This document shows, in pieces, positions 16,626-24,593 of a stretch of DNA of 64,000 nt (position 1 is the first letter of the stretch; each line of letters opens with the position of its first letter). Under the pieces are notes generated by a model that saw nothing but the letters and a program-made list of their open reading frames with translations, was not told where the DNA came from and searched no databases. The position numbers and the translations under genes were made by a program. This DNA comes from an uncultured Mediterraneibacter sp. GTDB lineage: Bacteria; Bacillota; Clostridia; Lachnospirales; Lachnospiraceae. The stretch is taken from assembly GCA_934309345.1 (NCBI GenBank), contig CAKRDD010000011.1:1-64000 (forward strand). The letters run 5' to 3'.

Positions 16626-17591
16626 ATGAATCCATATATTGGACATGAATCACAACTGTATGGCATTGAAGAACACCGTCTGAGCGGAGGTAAAGGGGAC
16701 GGAATGCGCCTGCTGGTTATTAATAACGGAAGCGGACTGGAAGCAACCATTTCTTTGGATAGAAATGCTGATATTTCCAGGCTTCGTTATAAAGGAATGA
16801 ATATGAGTTATTTCTCGCCATGTGGATATGTGGCTCCGGCTTATTATGAATCAAAGGGAGCAGACTGGTTAAAATCTTTTACAGCCGGTTTTCTTACCAC
16901 ATGTGGATTACAGGCAGTGGGAAGTCCGTGTACAGATGAAGGGGAAGAGCTTCCGTTGCATGGTTCCATTGCAAACACACCGACAGAGTATAGCTTTTGG
17001 TATGAAGAGGATGGATGCCTGATCGTGAAGGCAAGAACATCTGATGAAACGATCTTTGGAAGAAAATTGCGCCTTTGCAGAACGTATACATTCCCAATCG
17101 GAAAGAATGAGTTTACATTTTCGGATACGATTAAGAATACAGGAGACAAAAAAGAACCGTTTGAAATTCTGTATCATATGAACATGGGCTATCCGCTTTT
17201 GGATGAGGATAGTGTAGTGAAAATTGAGTCGGAAGAAGTGACACCAAGAAACAAGCATGCGGCAGAAGATATCAAGAATTGGATGAATATGGAAAAACCG
17301 ACACCAGGGTATGAGGAGCGCTGCTATTATCACAAAATGCAGGAAAGAGGATATGCATCCATTTATCAGCCGAAGAAAAACATTGGACTTGCTATGGAAT
17401 ATGATGCGAAAGAATTAGACGGCTTCGTGGAGTGGAAGATGATGGGAGTTCGTGATTATGTATTAGGTCTAGAATGTGGCAATTGTTATCCAGACGGACG
17501 CGATGTCATGCGTAAGACCGGGATGTTAAAGTTCTTGAAATCAGGTGAAACGAAGCAATATCAGGTAAAGATAAAATGCTTTGGGAAATAG
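16626..17591 (+). CDS. DUF4432 family aldose 1-epimerase-like protein
   Basis: This 321-residue protein has the galactose-mutarotase-like beta-sandwich pattern of the DUF4432 family: an N-terminal GHESQLYGIEEHRLSGGKG, then DRNADISRLRYKGMNMSYFS, LTTCGLQAVGSPC, ELPLHGSIANTP (candidate catalytic His) and YHMNMGYPLLDE. A ribosome binding site AAAGGAG precedes the ATG. It probably interconverts anomers of the sugar handled by the preceding four genes, providing the form the isomerase or dehydrogenase needs. It is the last gene of the operon and is followed by a strong terminator. Confidence 0.85.
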   Translation: MNPYIGHESQLYGIEEHRLSGGKGDGMRLLVINNGSGLEATISLDRNADISRLRYKGMNMSYFSPCGYVAPAYYESKGADWLKSFTAGFLTTCGLQAVGSPCTDEGEELPLHGSIANTPTEYSFWYEEDGCLIVKARTSDETIFGRKLRLCRTYTFPIGKNEFTFSDTIKNTGDKKEPFEILYHMNMGYPLLDEDSVVKIESEEVTPRNKHAAEDIKNWMNMEKPTPGYEERCYYHKMQERGYASIYQPKKNIGLAMEYDAKELDGFVEWKMMGVRDYVLGLECGNCYPDGRDVMRKTGMLKFLKSGETKQYQVKIKCFGK

Positions 17592-17596
17592 AAGAA

Positions 17597-17640
17597 AGAA
17601 AAGTGAAACTATCATTATATGGTTTCACTTTTCTTATGTA
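17597..17640 (+). terminator. Terminator of the sugar catabolic operon
   Basis: AGAAAAGTGAAAC (17597-17609) pairs perfectly with GTTTCACTTTTCT (17622-17634). The 13-bp stem with A-rich 5' and T-rich 3' flanks lies six bases after the DUF4432 stop. It could work in both directions. Confidence 0.8.
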
Positions 17641-17759
17641 ATGACAATATTATATGATTGAAAAGCAAGATACAATGTTCATTCACATACAAAAATTATT
17701 ATAATAGAATACATAAACGTTATAGAATAGGTAGCAAAACAGAAATGAGGAATAGAGTT

Positions 17760-17840
17760 ATGAAATTTTTGATTGTAATAGTTGTAGCAGCTATATCTGG
17801 TGCGATTTGTGGTAAGATTTTTTTGGACAATATCATATGA
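17760..17840 (+). CDS. Small membrane protein, 26 residues
   Basis: An ATG nine bases after GAGG encodes MKFLIVIVVAAISGAICGKI and six further residues. It is almost entirely a single hydrophobic helix with a Lys-containing tail. Its stop overlaps the start of the following hydrolase gene (ATGA), a common sign of translational coupling. No family is recognised. It could be a small membrane partner of the membrane-anchored hydrolase or only a leader for its translation. Confidence 0.45.
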   Translation: MKFLIVIVVAAISGAICGKIFLDNII

Positions 17841-18778
17841 TAAAAAGGAAGTGGGAAATAGTGATGTATATTATCGTATTTATCGTAACATTTTTAGTGA
17901 GTGCATTTATCAGAATTCAATTTTTAGGTGGTGCACCTGCAAAACTGCTTGCTGTAGATTGGGATGAATCTATGGGAACCATTTATTCGGATTTAAATTA
18001 TGAGAATGAGCATAATCACAAGTATGATTTGTACATTCCTTCGGGATTGAATAAAAGTGAAGAACAGTTTCTGATTGTCTACATTCATGGTGGTAGCTTT
18101 AATTCAGGTAAAAAAGAAGATGGTGATGGTTGGTGTAAGTACTTTGCAACGAAAGGTTATATTACCGCAACGATTGATTATACACTGCAAACTCACGGTG
18201 AAGAGGCAACAATTCAATTGATTAATTGTGAAATTGAACAAGCGACAGCAGCCATGAAAGACAAGCTAAAAGAACTAGGATATCAGGTGAATGCAATGGC
18301 AACAAGTGGTGTGTCAGCCGGTGGAACATTAGCAATGAATCTGGCGTATAATGGTCGTTCTGCTATTCCTGTAAAATTTGTATTCCAAATGTCGGGACCG
18401 ACGTATTTTGATCCAAAAGATTGGGGATTACTTATGAAGGTGGATCATCTGAAAACAAAAGAAGAATTTGTTGAAATGATGACAGGTTACAAGGGGGACA
18501 TTACGACAGAAGAGTGTAAAGATGCAATTAATCAAATTTCACCAGCATCACTCGAAGGAAAGAATCCGGTGCCAACATTGATTGGTTATGGTTTGATTGA
18601 TCACTGTGTGCCTCAAAATCAGAAACAGCTGCTTATGGATGAATTTGAAAAATATGATGTGCCATATGAATACATAGCGTTTCCAAAATCAAATCATGGC
18701 ATGTATAACGATTTAGATAAAACACAAGAATTTATGGATAAGACTTTAAAATATTGCGAATATTATTTAAAAAAATAG
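17837..18778 (+). CDS. Membrane-anchored alpha/beta hydrolase (esterase/lipase family)
   Basis: This is a 313-residue protein. Residues 8-27 form a hydrophobic anchor (MYIIVFIVTFLVSAFIRIQF), and the catalytic domain should lie outside the membrane. The oxyanion motif is YIHGGSFNSGK, the nucleophile elbow is SGVSAGGTLAMNL, the likely acid is Asp in GYGLIDHCVPQ and the His is in KSNHGMYND. This is the arrangement of carboxylesterases related to acetyl-xylan esterase and lipases. The ester substrate is unknown; the neighbourhood suggests an acylated sugar. It follows the terminator of the sugar operon, so it has its own promoter. Confidence 0.85.
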   Translation: MIKRKWEIVMYIIVFIVTFLVSAFIRIQFLGGAPAKLLAVDWDESMGTIYSDLNYENEHNHKYDLYIPSGLNKSEEQFLIVYIHGGSFNSGKKEDGDGWCKYFATKGYITATIDYTLQTHGEEATIQLINCEIEQATAAMKDKLKELGYQVNAMATSGVSAGGTLAMNLAYNGRSAIPVKFVFQMSGPTYFDPKDWGLLMKVDHLKTKEEFVEMMTGYKGDITTEECKDAINQISPASLEGKNPVPTLIGYGLIDHCVPQNQKQLLMDEFEKYDVPYEYIAFPKSNHGMYNDLDKTQEFMDKTLKYCEYYLKK

Positions 18779-18784
18779 GTGCGG

Positions 18785-18823
18785 AAAAAAGAGGAAAGAG
18801 AGCGATTGTTTCTCTTTTTTATG
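18785..18823 (+). terminator. Terminator after the hydrolase
   Basis: AAAAAAGAG (18785-18793) pairs with CTCTTTTTT (18812-18820), seven bases after the hydrolase stop. The T-rich 3' side fits an intrinsic terminator. Confidence 0.65.
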
Positions 18824-18868
18824 TAAAAAGAAAATAGATATGGAACTGAAATAATTAAAATGTAAATG

Positions 18869-18918
18869 ACGAAATATGATACACGCGAAAAGAAGTATGA
18901 CGAACGATGATATTGTTC
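18869..18918 (+). promoter_or_regulatory. Repeated operator, copy B (orphan)
   Basis: ACGAAATATGATACA at 18869-18883 and GATATTGTTC starting at 18909 are 40 bases apart, as in the copies at 8584 and 20096. The second half, GACGAAC-N4-GATATTGTTC, matches the GH2 copy closely. No intact gene follows. Instead the sequence runs into a symporter gene fragment, so this is the stranded promoter of a deleted gene. Confidence 0.6.
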
Positions 18919-18952
18919 GGTGCACAGTTTGGTGTATCTATTACAATGATTC
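18912..18952 (+). pseudogene. Fragment of a GPH symporter gene
   Basis: About 40 bases here match the region coding for MFGAQFGVSITMI in the intact symporter at 8693 (around 8942-8980) with only a few substitutions. No start or downstream coding remains. With the operator copy just upstream, it marks the scar of a deleted symporter paralogue. Confidence 0.6.
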
Positions 18953-18969
18953 TTGCTAAACTTGAATTA

Positions 18970-20031
18970 TCATAATTGTTCCCGATATTCCCGTGGTGTC
19001 ACTCCAAAATGATTTTTAAATAGTTTATAGAAGTGTGTTCGATTATTGAACTGAAGTTCAGAGGCTATATCGGACACACTTTTTTTCGTGTTTTTTAACA
19101 TGTCTGCTGCTGTCTTCATTGTGAAATTCATGCTGTAATCAAACAGACTCTGACCGGTCTGTTTTTTTACAATTTTACCCAGATAAGTGCCATCATAATT
19201 CAGAAGATGAGCAAGTTCACTGTTGCTAATGCGACCGTGGTATTCATCCAGAAGTAGTTCAATACGTGCAAAGAGCAATGATTCCATATTCTTCTTTGCA
19301 GTTACATGGATTGCCTGATAGTACTGCTCGTCACATAGAATATCAATCAACTGAAAAAATAAATCCTGCAGATGATACGTTGCTCCATAATAAGGATAAA
19401 GTAGTGTGAAAATCATCTGCTCAAAAATATCGTGGACAAGGATTTTCTGTTCTTTTGCAGAAATGCGTGGAACAAAATCAATAAAATCTTTTGTGTTGCG
19501 ATGTTGCTCCTGCGTATTCTGTTCTAAAAAATGAAAAATCAAGTTATCGAAACGTTGTTGTTCCTGTGGAAATAGCATTGGATTCCCATAATTTGTTAGC
19601 ATCTTAATAAAATTGGAGGATACAGAGAAGAAAATACATATAAAATCAGTGGACGTCTCCTCTGTATGTAATGTGTCACGGTTCAACAGACAACAGCTGC
19701 CGGGTGTGTAGAGGTATCGTCTACCTTCTACAATCTGATACATATTGCCTCTAAGGACGTAAGTGAATTCAAAAGAGTTGTGTTGATGCATGCTGTTTTT
19801 GCTGCGTCCCTTGATTCCGTGAAGCGGTATGTTGAACTGAGATTCCGGTGTAAATACAGATAGTGCACTTGTATCTAAAGCATCTGGATGAATTGACATC
19901 AGTGTAATCATAAATGGTACATTCACCTCCTGATGAAATGAGAACGAGTCCTTGTTTTCACGAAAAGAGACAAGATTTTCGAGCGTTTGATTTCCTTTTT
20001 TGACAGTGGAATCGATGAATATAGACATCAT
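18970..20031 (-). CDS. AraC-family transcriptional regulator with cupin-like N-terminus
   Basis: This regulator has about 352 residues. The middle region (KGRSKNSMHQHNSFEFTYVL, then GRRYLYTPGSCCLLNRDTLH) is the cupin-type ligand-binding barrel of AraC proteins. The C-terminal DNA-binding domain has SNSELAHLLNYDGTYLGKIV and SVSDIASELQFNNRTHFYKL, ending in FGVTPREYREQL. Two adjacent ATGs follow AGGAGG; the second (20028) is better spaced. It is divergent from the GH2 gene, and the shared gap contains an operator copy plus an inverted ACGAAATATG box, so it probably controls itself, the GH2 gene and the symporter at 8693. Confidence 0.92.
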   Translation of the reverse strand: MMSIFIDSTVKKGNQTLENLVSFRENKDSFSFHQEVNVPFMITLMSIHPDALDTSALSVFTPESQFNIPLHGIKGRSKNSMHQHNSFEFTYVLRGNMYQIVEGRRYLYTPGSCCLLNRDTLHTEETSTDFICIFFSVSSNFIKMLTNYGNPMLFPQEQQRFDNLIFHFLEQNTQEQHRNTKDFIDFVPRISAKEQKILVHDIFEQMIFTLLYPYYGATYHLQDLFFQLIDILCDEQYYQAIHVTAKKNMESLLFARIELLLDEYHGRISNSELAHLLNYDGTYLGKIVKKQTGQSLFDYSMNFTMKTAADMLKNTKKSVSDIASELQFNNRTHFYKLFKNHFGVTPREYREQL

Positions 20032-20064
20032 GAACCTCCTTGGTTTCTTTTGCTGATATTATAA

Positions 20065-20145
20065 CATATTTCGTCTGAACAAGAAATATGAAATCACGAA
20101 ATATGATACAAAAAAATATTTCAAAGACGAACAGAGATATTGTTC
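20065..20145. promoter_or_regulatory. Divergent control region with repeated operator, copy C, and inverted box
   Basis: ACGAAATATGATACA (20096-20110) and GATATTGTTC (20136-20145) repeat the two boxes seen at 8584 and 18869. In addition CATATTTCGT at 20065-20074 is the exact inverse of ACGAAATATG at 20096-20105, placing one half-site toward the AraC gene. This layout fits regulation of both the GH2 gene and the regulator itself. Confidence 0.65.
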
Positions 20146-20211
20146 CCAAGGATACAAAAAAAGTAAAATAAAGGAAAGATGTAAATGCAACGTGAAGGAG
20201 GATGTAGAACG

Positions 20212-22617
20212 ATGTTGAAGCAAAGAATCAATCGAGACTGGATGTTTCAAAAAGAAGGTGCAGATGCGTGGGAGAAGATTACATTGCCGCATGACGCGAT
20301 GATTATGGAAAAGAGAGATGCTGCATCTCCAAATGGGAATGCAGGAGGATTTTTCCCTGGTGGAACTTATCTCTATCAGAAAAATATCATGGGTGCGGAA
20401 TGTTATCGTGACAAATGTGTGATGATTGAATTTGAAGGCATATATATGAATTCAAAAGTATATCTGAATGATACAGAGGTAGGTGGTCGTGTATACGGGT
20501 ACTCAAATTTCTATGTAGACATCACAGAACAGTTGAAAATTGGAGAAAAAAACACATTGAAAGTTGTGGTTGACAATTCAAAAGCACCGAACTCGCGCTG
20601 GTATTCAGGAAGTGGAATCTACCGCAGTGTCAATCTCTGGAGTGGAGAAAAAAGCCATATTCTTCCAGAAGGTGTGCAAGTGACAACAGTCAGCACTGCA
20701 CCAGCTTTGATTGACGTAAAGACAAATACAGTGAATGCCGAAAATATGTGCATCAGATATGAAATTTTAGAGAATGACAAGGTGGTCGCAACCGGAGAAG
20801 GTGATACAGTTAGAATCGAAATCCCGAATGGAAAACTGTGGACGGCAGAAGAGCCTAATCTCTATACAATCCGTACAATCTTAGAGAAAGATGGAAAAAT
20901 GATAGACTGTTCGACAGAACGATTCGGAATCCGAAATCTTGCATGGAGTGCAGAGGATGGATTGCAGGTCAACGGTAAAACAATAAAACTGCGTGGCGGT
21001 TGTGTTCATCATGATCACGGTATTCTTGGTGCATGTGCATATGATGAAGCGGAATATCGCAGAGTGAAAAAGTTAAAAGAATTAGGTTACAACGCAATCC
21101 GCTATTCGCACAATCCTGCAGGCAAAAACTTTCTGGATGCATGTGATGAACTTGGAATGTATGTTCTGGATGAAAGCTTTGACCAGTGGAAAATCCCACA
21201 GTCTACCTACGATTATGCATGCTATTTTGATAGCGAGTGGCAGCAAGATGTGAAGGCACTGGTATCCAAAGATTACAACCATCCATGTGTCATTATGTAC
21301 TGTATCGGTAATGAAATCACAGATACCGGATTACCATTTGGAGCAACCATTTCAAAGATGTTAAGTGATGCATTTCATTCGATGGATCAGACACGTCCGG
21401 CCACTATTGCAATCAATAGCATGCTGTCAGTTCTCGCGGCAAAGCAGGCGGAGAAGAAAGCTGCTGAAGAAAAAGCTGCAAAAGAACGAGCAGCCAAAGG
21501 AGAAACAGAAGTAAAAAAAGAGAAAATGGCAGGAAGTGCAGAAGTCAATGACATTATTACATTACTTCCTAAAATTATGGCATCCATTACACCGGAAAGC
21601 TTAGAAGCATTGATTGGCGAGTGCATCAGTCATGTGGATATAGTCGGATATAATTACGGACAGAATCTGTACGAAGGAACCCATAAACTTGCACCTGAGA
21701 GAGTAATTCTCAGTTCTGAAACATTTCCGAGCAGAATGGACAGCAACTGGGATATGGTCATGGCGCATGATTATGTAATTGGTGATTTTATGTGGACTGC
21801 ATGGGATTATCTGGGAGAAGCTGGCGTTGGAGTTCCTGTTTATGGAACAACACAGGCACCGTTTTCGAAAGAATATCCATGTCTGTCAGCAGGATGTGGA
21901 TCGGTGGATTTGACAGGATTCCCGGAAAGTCAGGCATACTATTCAGCTGTGTTGTGGGGAGCATACCAGAAACCATATATCGGTGTTCGACCTGTTAATC
22001 ATAGTGGTGAAGAGTATACACTGGGACGCTGGAGACTAACAGACAGCATTCATTGTTGGAGCTGGCCGGGACAGGAAGGAAAAGAAGCTGAGATTGAAAT
22101 CTATAGTGTTGGTGAAGCAGTAGAATTATACAAAAATGGTGAACTGGTCGGTAAGGAGACATTAACATCATGTCGCTGCATGTTCAAGACAGCTTATGAG
22201 CCTGGAGTGCTCGAGGCGATTAGTTTTGACCGTGACGGAAACGAACTTGCAAGAGAAACCCTGGCAACTGCAGGCAATGACACAAAACTTCAGATTCTTC
22301 CGGAAAAGACGAAAATCAAAGCGGATGGAGAAGATATTGTCTATATTCCAATTCATCTCATTGATAAAGATGGAATATTAAAAATGACAACAGAGAAGAA
22401 GATAAATGTGACGGTAGAGGGTGAAGGAAAGCTTCTCGCAGTTGGAAGTGGAAATCCGGAGACAGAAGAATATTTCCATGAAGGTGCTTACACTTCTTAT
22501 CATGGAAGAGTATTGGCAGTGGTACAGAGTACAGAAAAAAGTGGAACTATCAAAGTGACAGCAAGCAGCGATGGTCTGGAATCTGTTGCAGTGGAGATTC
22601 AAGTAACAGGCGAATAG
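20212..22617 (+). CDS. Glycoside hydrolase family 2 (beta-galactosidase/beta-glucuronidase-like)
   Basis: This 801-residue protein starts at the ATG ten bases after AAGGAGG. The N-terminal sugar-binding domain (LPHDAMIMEKRDAASP, GGTYLYQKN, FEGIYMNSKVYLND) is followed by an immunoglobulin-like domain and a TIM barrel with LRGGCVHHDHGILGAC, RYSHNPAG, the acid/base Glu in YCIGNEITDTG (E368) and the nucleophile Glu in VILSSETFPSR (E503). C-terminal beta domains follow. No signal peptide is seen, so it acts in the cytoplasm. Between about residues 402 and 470 an Ala/Lys/Glu-rich insertion (AAKQAEKKAAEEKAAKERAA) interrupts the barrel. The operator upstream links it to the symporter at 8693. Galactoside versus glucuronide specificity is open. 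Confidence 0.9.
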   Translation: MLKQRINRDWMFQKEGADAWEKITLPHDAMIMEKRDAASPNGNAGGFFPGGTYLYQKNIMGAECYRDKCVMIEFEGIYMNSKVYLNDTEVGGRVYGYSNFYVDITEQLKIGEKNTLKVVVDNSKAPNSRWYSGSGIYRSVNLWSGEKSHILPEGVQVTTVSTAPALIDVKTNTVNAENMCIRYEILENDKVVATGEGDTVRIEIPNGKLWTAEEPNLYTIRTILEKDGKMIDCSTERFGIRNLAWSAEDGLQVNGKTIKLRGGCVHHDHGILGACAYDEAEYRRVKKLKELGYNAIRYSHNPAGKNFLDACDELGMYVLDESFDQWKIPQSTYDYACYFDSEWQQDVKALVSKDYNHPCVIMYCIGNEITDTGLPFGATISKMLSDAFHSMDQTRPATIAINSMLSVLAAKQAEKKAAEEKAAKERAAKGETEVKKEKMAGSAEVNDIITLLPKIMASITPESLEALIGECISHVDIVGYNYGQNLYEGTHKLAPERVILSSETFPSRMDSNWDMVMAHDYVIGDFMWTAWDYLGEAGVGVPVYGTTQAPFSKEYPCLSAGCGSVDLTGFPESQAYYSAVLWGAYQKPYIGVRPVNHSGEEYTLGRWRLTDSIHCWSWPGQEGKEAEIEIYSVGEAVELYKNGELVGKETLTSCRCMFKTAYEPGVLEAISFDRDGNELARETLATAGNDTKLQILPEKTKIKADGEDIVYIPIHLIDKDGILKMTTEKKINVTVEGEGKLLAVGSGNPETEEYFHEGAYTSYHGRVLAVVQSTEKSGTIKVTASSDGLESVAVEIQVTGE

Positions 22618-22631
22618 AAACAAGTTGTAGT

Positions 22632-22667
22632 GCATAAAAAAGAGAGAATTCTCTCTCTTTTTTATGC
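22632..22667. terminator. Perfect bidirectional terminator after GH2
   Basis: GCATAAAAAAGAGAGA and TCTCTCTTTTTTATGC form a perfect 16-bp inverted repeat around ATTC, 14 bases after the GH2 stop. The T-rich arms allow termination on either strand. Confidence 0.75.
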
Positions 22668-22695
22668 CAATATTCATGTGAATAAAAGGAATAAA

Positions 22696-22905
22696 AAATT
22701 ATTCGTAATCTTCAATCTTCCAAGATTCCTTCCAGTCGATATAAGGTCGCTCTCCATTGAACAAGATTGGAAGCCATACATAATCTGCAACGGAAGTGTT
22801 TTTATCCAGAATGCACTTCAGAAGAGTATCATCTACCTCAATCTGTTCTGTGGCGTTCGGATTGAATCGATTTTCAAAGAAACATTCTATTTTGATAAAA
22901 TATCA
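22696..22905 (-). pseudogene. C-terminal remnant of a carbohydrate-related gene
   Basis: The minus strand is open for about 68 codons, without a start, ending at a stop near 22698. The peptide includes NPNATEQIEVDDTLLKCILD, then VADYVWLPILFNGERPYIDW, and ends in WKIEDYE. Such tails occur at the ends of cytoplasmic glycosidases of gut Firmicutes, but I cannot assign the family with confidence. An in-frame stop lies just upstream of the open stretch, so the rest of the gene has been lost. It occupies most of the 446-base gap between the GH2 gene and the next symporter. Confidence 0.45.
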
Positions 22906-23063
22906 TAGTATCTTGTGAAAATGTATTATTGTGTAAATGTCAGGTGTGTAGTAGCAAGATTATATGATAAAAGGGCAATATAAGAGGATTTACCCAAACA
23001 GAGGATATTTTACAATAAAGAAAATAAATCTATAAGAAATTGAAAGCAAAGGGGAAGAGCAAG

Positions 23064-24593
23064 ATGTTTAAGAAACGCGATATGGCACCGGATGCAAAAT
23101 TGACAGGGCTGGACTATTTAGGTTATTTTTTTGGAGCAGGAACGAATATACTGAACCTAATTGTGTCAGCATTCCTTTTGATCTACTATTCGAATGTTTT
23201 GTATTTGGGGTTGACGGAAGTTGGAACAGTTATGGCTGTTTCGAAAGTATTCGATGGTGTGTCAGACTTGATTATGGGACGCATCATTGACAAAACGAAG
23301 AGTAAATATGGTAAAGCAAGACCGTGGTATGCGAGAATGATTATACCGACAACAGTATGTGTTCTCTTGTTGTTCTGGATGCCGGCGGGATTTAAAGGTA
23401 TGATGCAGTATGTATATGTCTTTGTTACATACAACCTGGTATCAACTGTATGCTATACAGCGAATGCCGTTGCTCATGCCTCTATGATTGGATTCATGAC
23501 GATGAATACAAAGTCAAGAGGTATGGTTGGTGTTATGAGTATGGCATCCAACACAGTGTTTACGATACTTGTAACGAACTTTTTTATGAAAATCTGTCGT
23601 TTCTTCGGTGGAGGAGATGCGTATACCCAGAAAGGATTCACTTGCACTCTGATTTGTTATATTGTTCTGTATGCAGTGTCAGCTATCTTGGCATTCTTAC
23701 TTACTAGAGAACGTATCAATAATGTGATGCCGGCTCAGGACACAGAGAAAGAAAAAGAAAGCGAAGAGGAAGCGCCTTCTGGTATCATTGAAGAAAAACT
23801 GGCAGAAGAAAAGTACAGAAAAAAAGCAGAGAAAGCAGAGGAAGATGTCCCAATTAAAGTTGCATTGTTGTCTCTTGTTCAGAACAAGTATTGGATTCTC
23901 TGTAACGTGATGTGCCTCGGTTTCTATTTCTTAATGAGTTTTGCATCAAGCGCAACCGTGTATTTTGCACAGTATATTATGAATGATTTAGATCTTCAGG
24001 GGACATTGTCATCAACATTATACATCGTATTACTGTTTGGACTTGTTGCTGCGCTTCCGGTTATGATGAAAATTGGAAAAGGAAATACGATGAGAATTGG
24101 TCTGATCATAAGTGCTATCGGTTACTTTATACCACAGCTCACTTTACAGAAACCTGCGGTTGTTGGAGCTATGGCAATTGTTGGAATTGGATTTGGATTC
24201 ATTGCAGCACCTGCGGGAAGCTTTCTTCAGGACACATTGACATTTGGACAGTGGAGAAGTGGTGTATCTGCCATTGGTATGGGAAATGCCGTCTTCTCAT
24301 TCGTGAATAAATTATCGTCAGCACTTGGAATTGTTGTGCTCGGCTGGGTATTGGATTTGGGAAAATTTGACGCGAAACTTTCGGTTCAGCCAGCCAGTGC
24401 ACTGAGTGCAATCAAGTTCCTTTACATTTGGCTTCCGGCACTCATTTGTGTGATATGTGTATTTTTATCTGCGTTTTATGATTTAGATAAAAAGCTGCCA
24501 TTTCTTGAAAAGGAAATCACAGCAGGAAGAATCGGTACTAAGAAACGCGATTGGAAGACAATCAAGGAAGAAAACGCAGCATCAGGAAAATAG
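23064..24593 (+). CDS. GPH-family symporter with acidic central loop
   Basis: This 509-residue membrane transporter starts at the ATG behind AAAGGGGAAG; a TTG 24 bases earlier is less likely. It carries the GPH signature VSKVFDGVSDLIMGRIIDKT, then KYGKARPWYARM. The central cytoplasmic loop (about residues 230-275) is unusually long and charged (EKEKESEEEAPSGIIEEKLA), with Lys/Glu repeats. The second half has the conserved GTLSSTLYIVLLFGLVAALP and SFVNKLSSALGIVVLGW. It should take up a sugar or glycoside with a cation. Its 3' end overlaps the convergent AraC gene by 12 bases. Confidence 0.9.
   Translation: MFKKRDMAPDAKLTGLDYLGYFFGAGTNILNLIVSAFLLIYYSNVLYLGLTEVGTVMAVSKVFDGVSDLIMGRIIDKTKSKYGKARPWYARMIIPTTVCVLLLFWMPAGFKGMMQYVYVFVTYNLVSTVCYTANAVAHASMIGFMTMNTKSRGMVGVMSMASNTVFTILVTNFFMKICRFFGGGDAYTQKGFTCTLICYIVLYAVSAILAFLLTRERINNVMPAQDTEKEKESEEEAPSGIIEEKLAEEKYRKKAEKAEEDVPIKVALLSLVQNKYWILCNVMCLGFYFLMSFASSATVYFAQYIMNDLDLQGTLSSTLYIVLLFGLVAALPVMMKIGKGNTMRIGLIISAIGYFIPQLTLQKPAVVGAMAIVGIGFGFIAAPAGSFLQDTLTFGQWRSGVSAIGMGNAVFSFVNKLSSALGIVVLGWVLDLGKFDAKLSVQPASALSAIKFLYIWLPALICVICVFLSAFYDLDKKLPFLEKEITAGRIGTKKRDWKTIKEENAASGK

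Noticed and set aside
21387..21626. Ser/Ala-rich minus-strand frame
   Set aside because: It is the reverse of the Lys/Ala-rich insertion of the GH2 gene.
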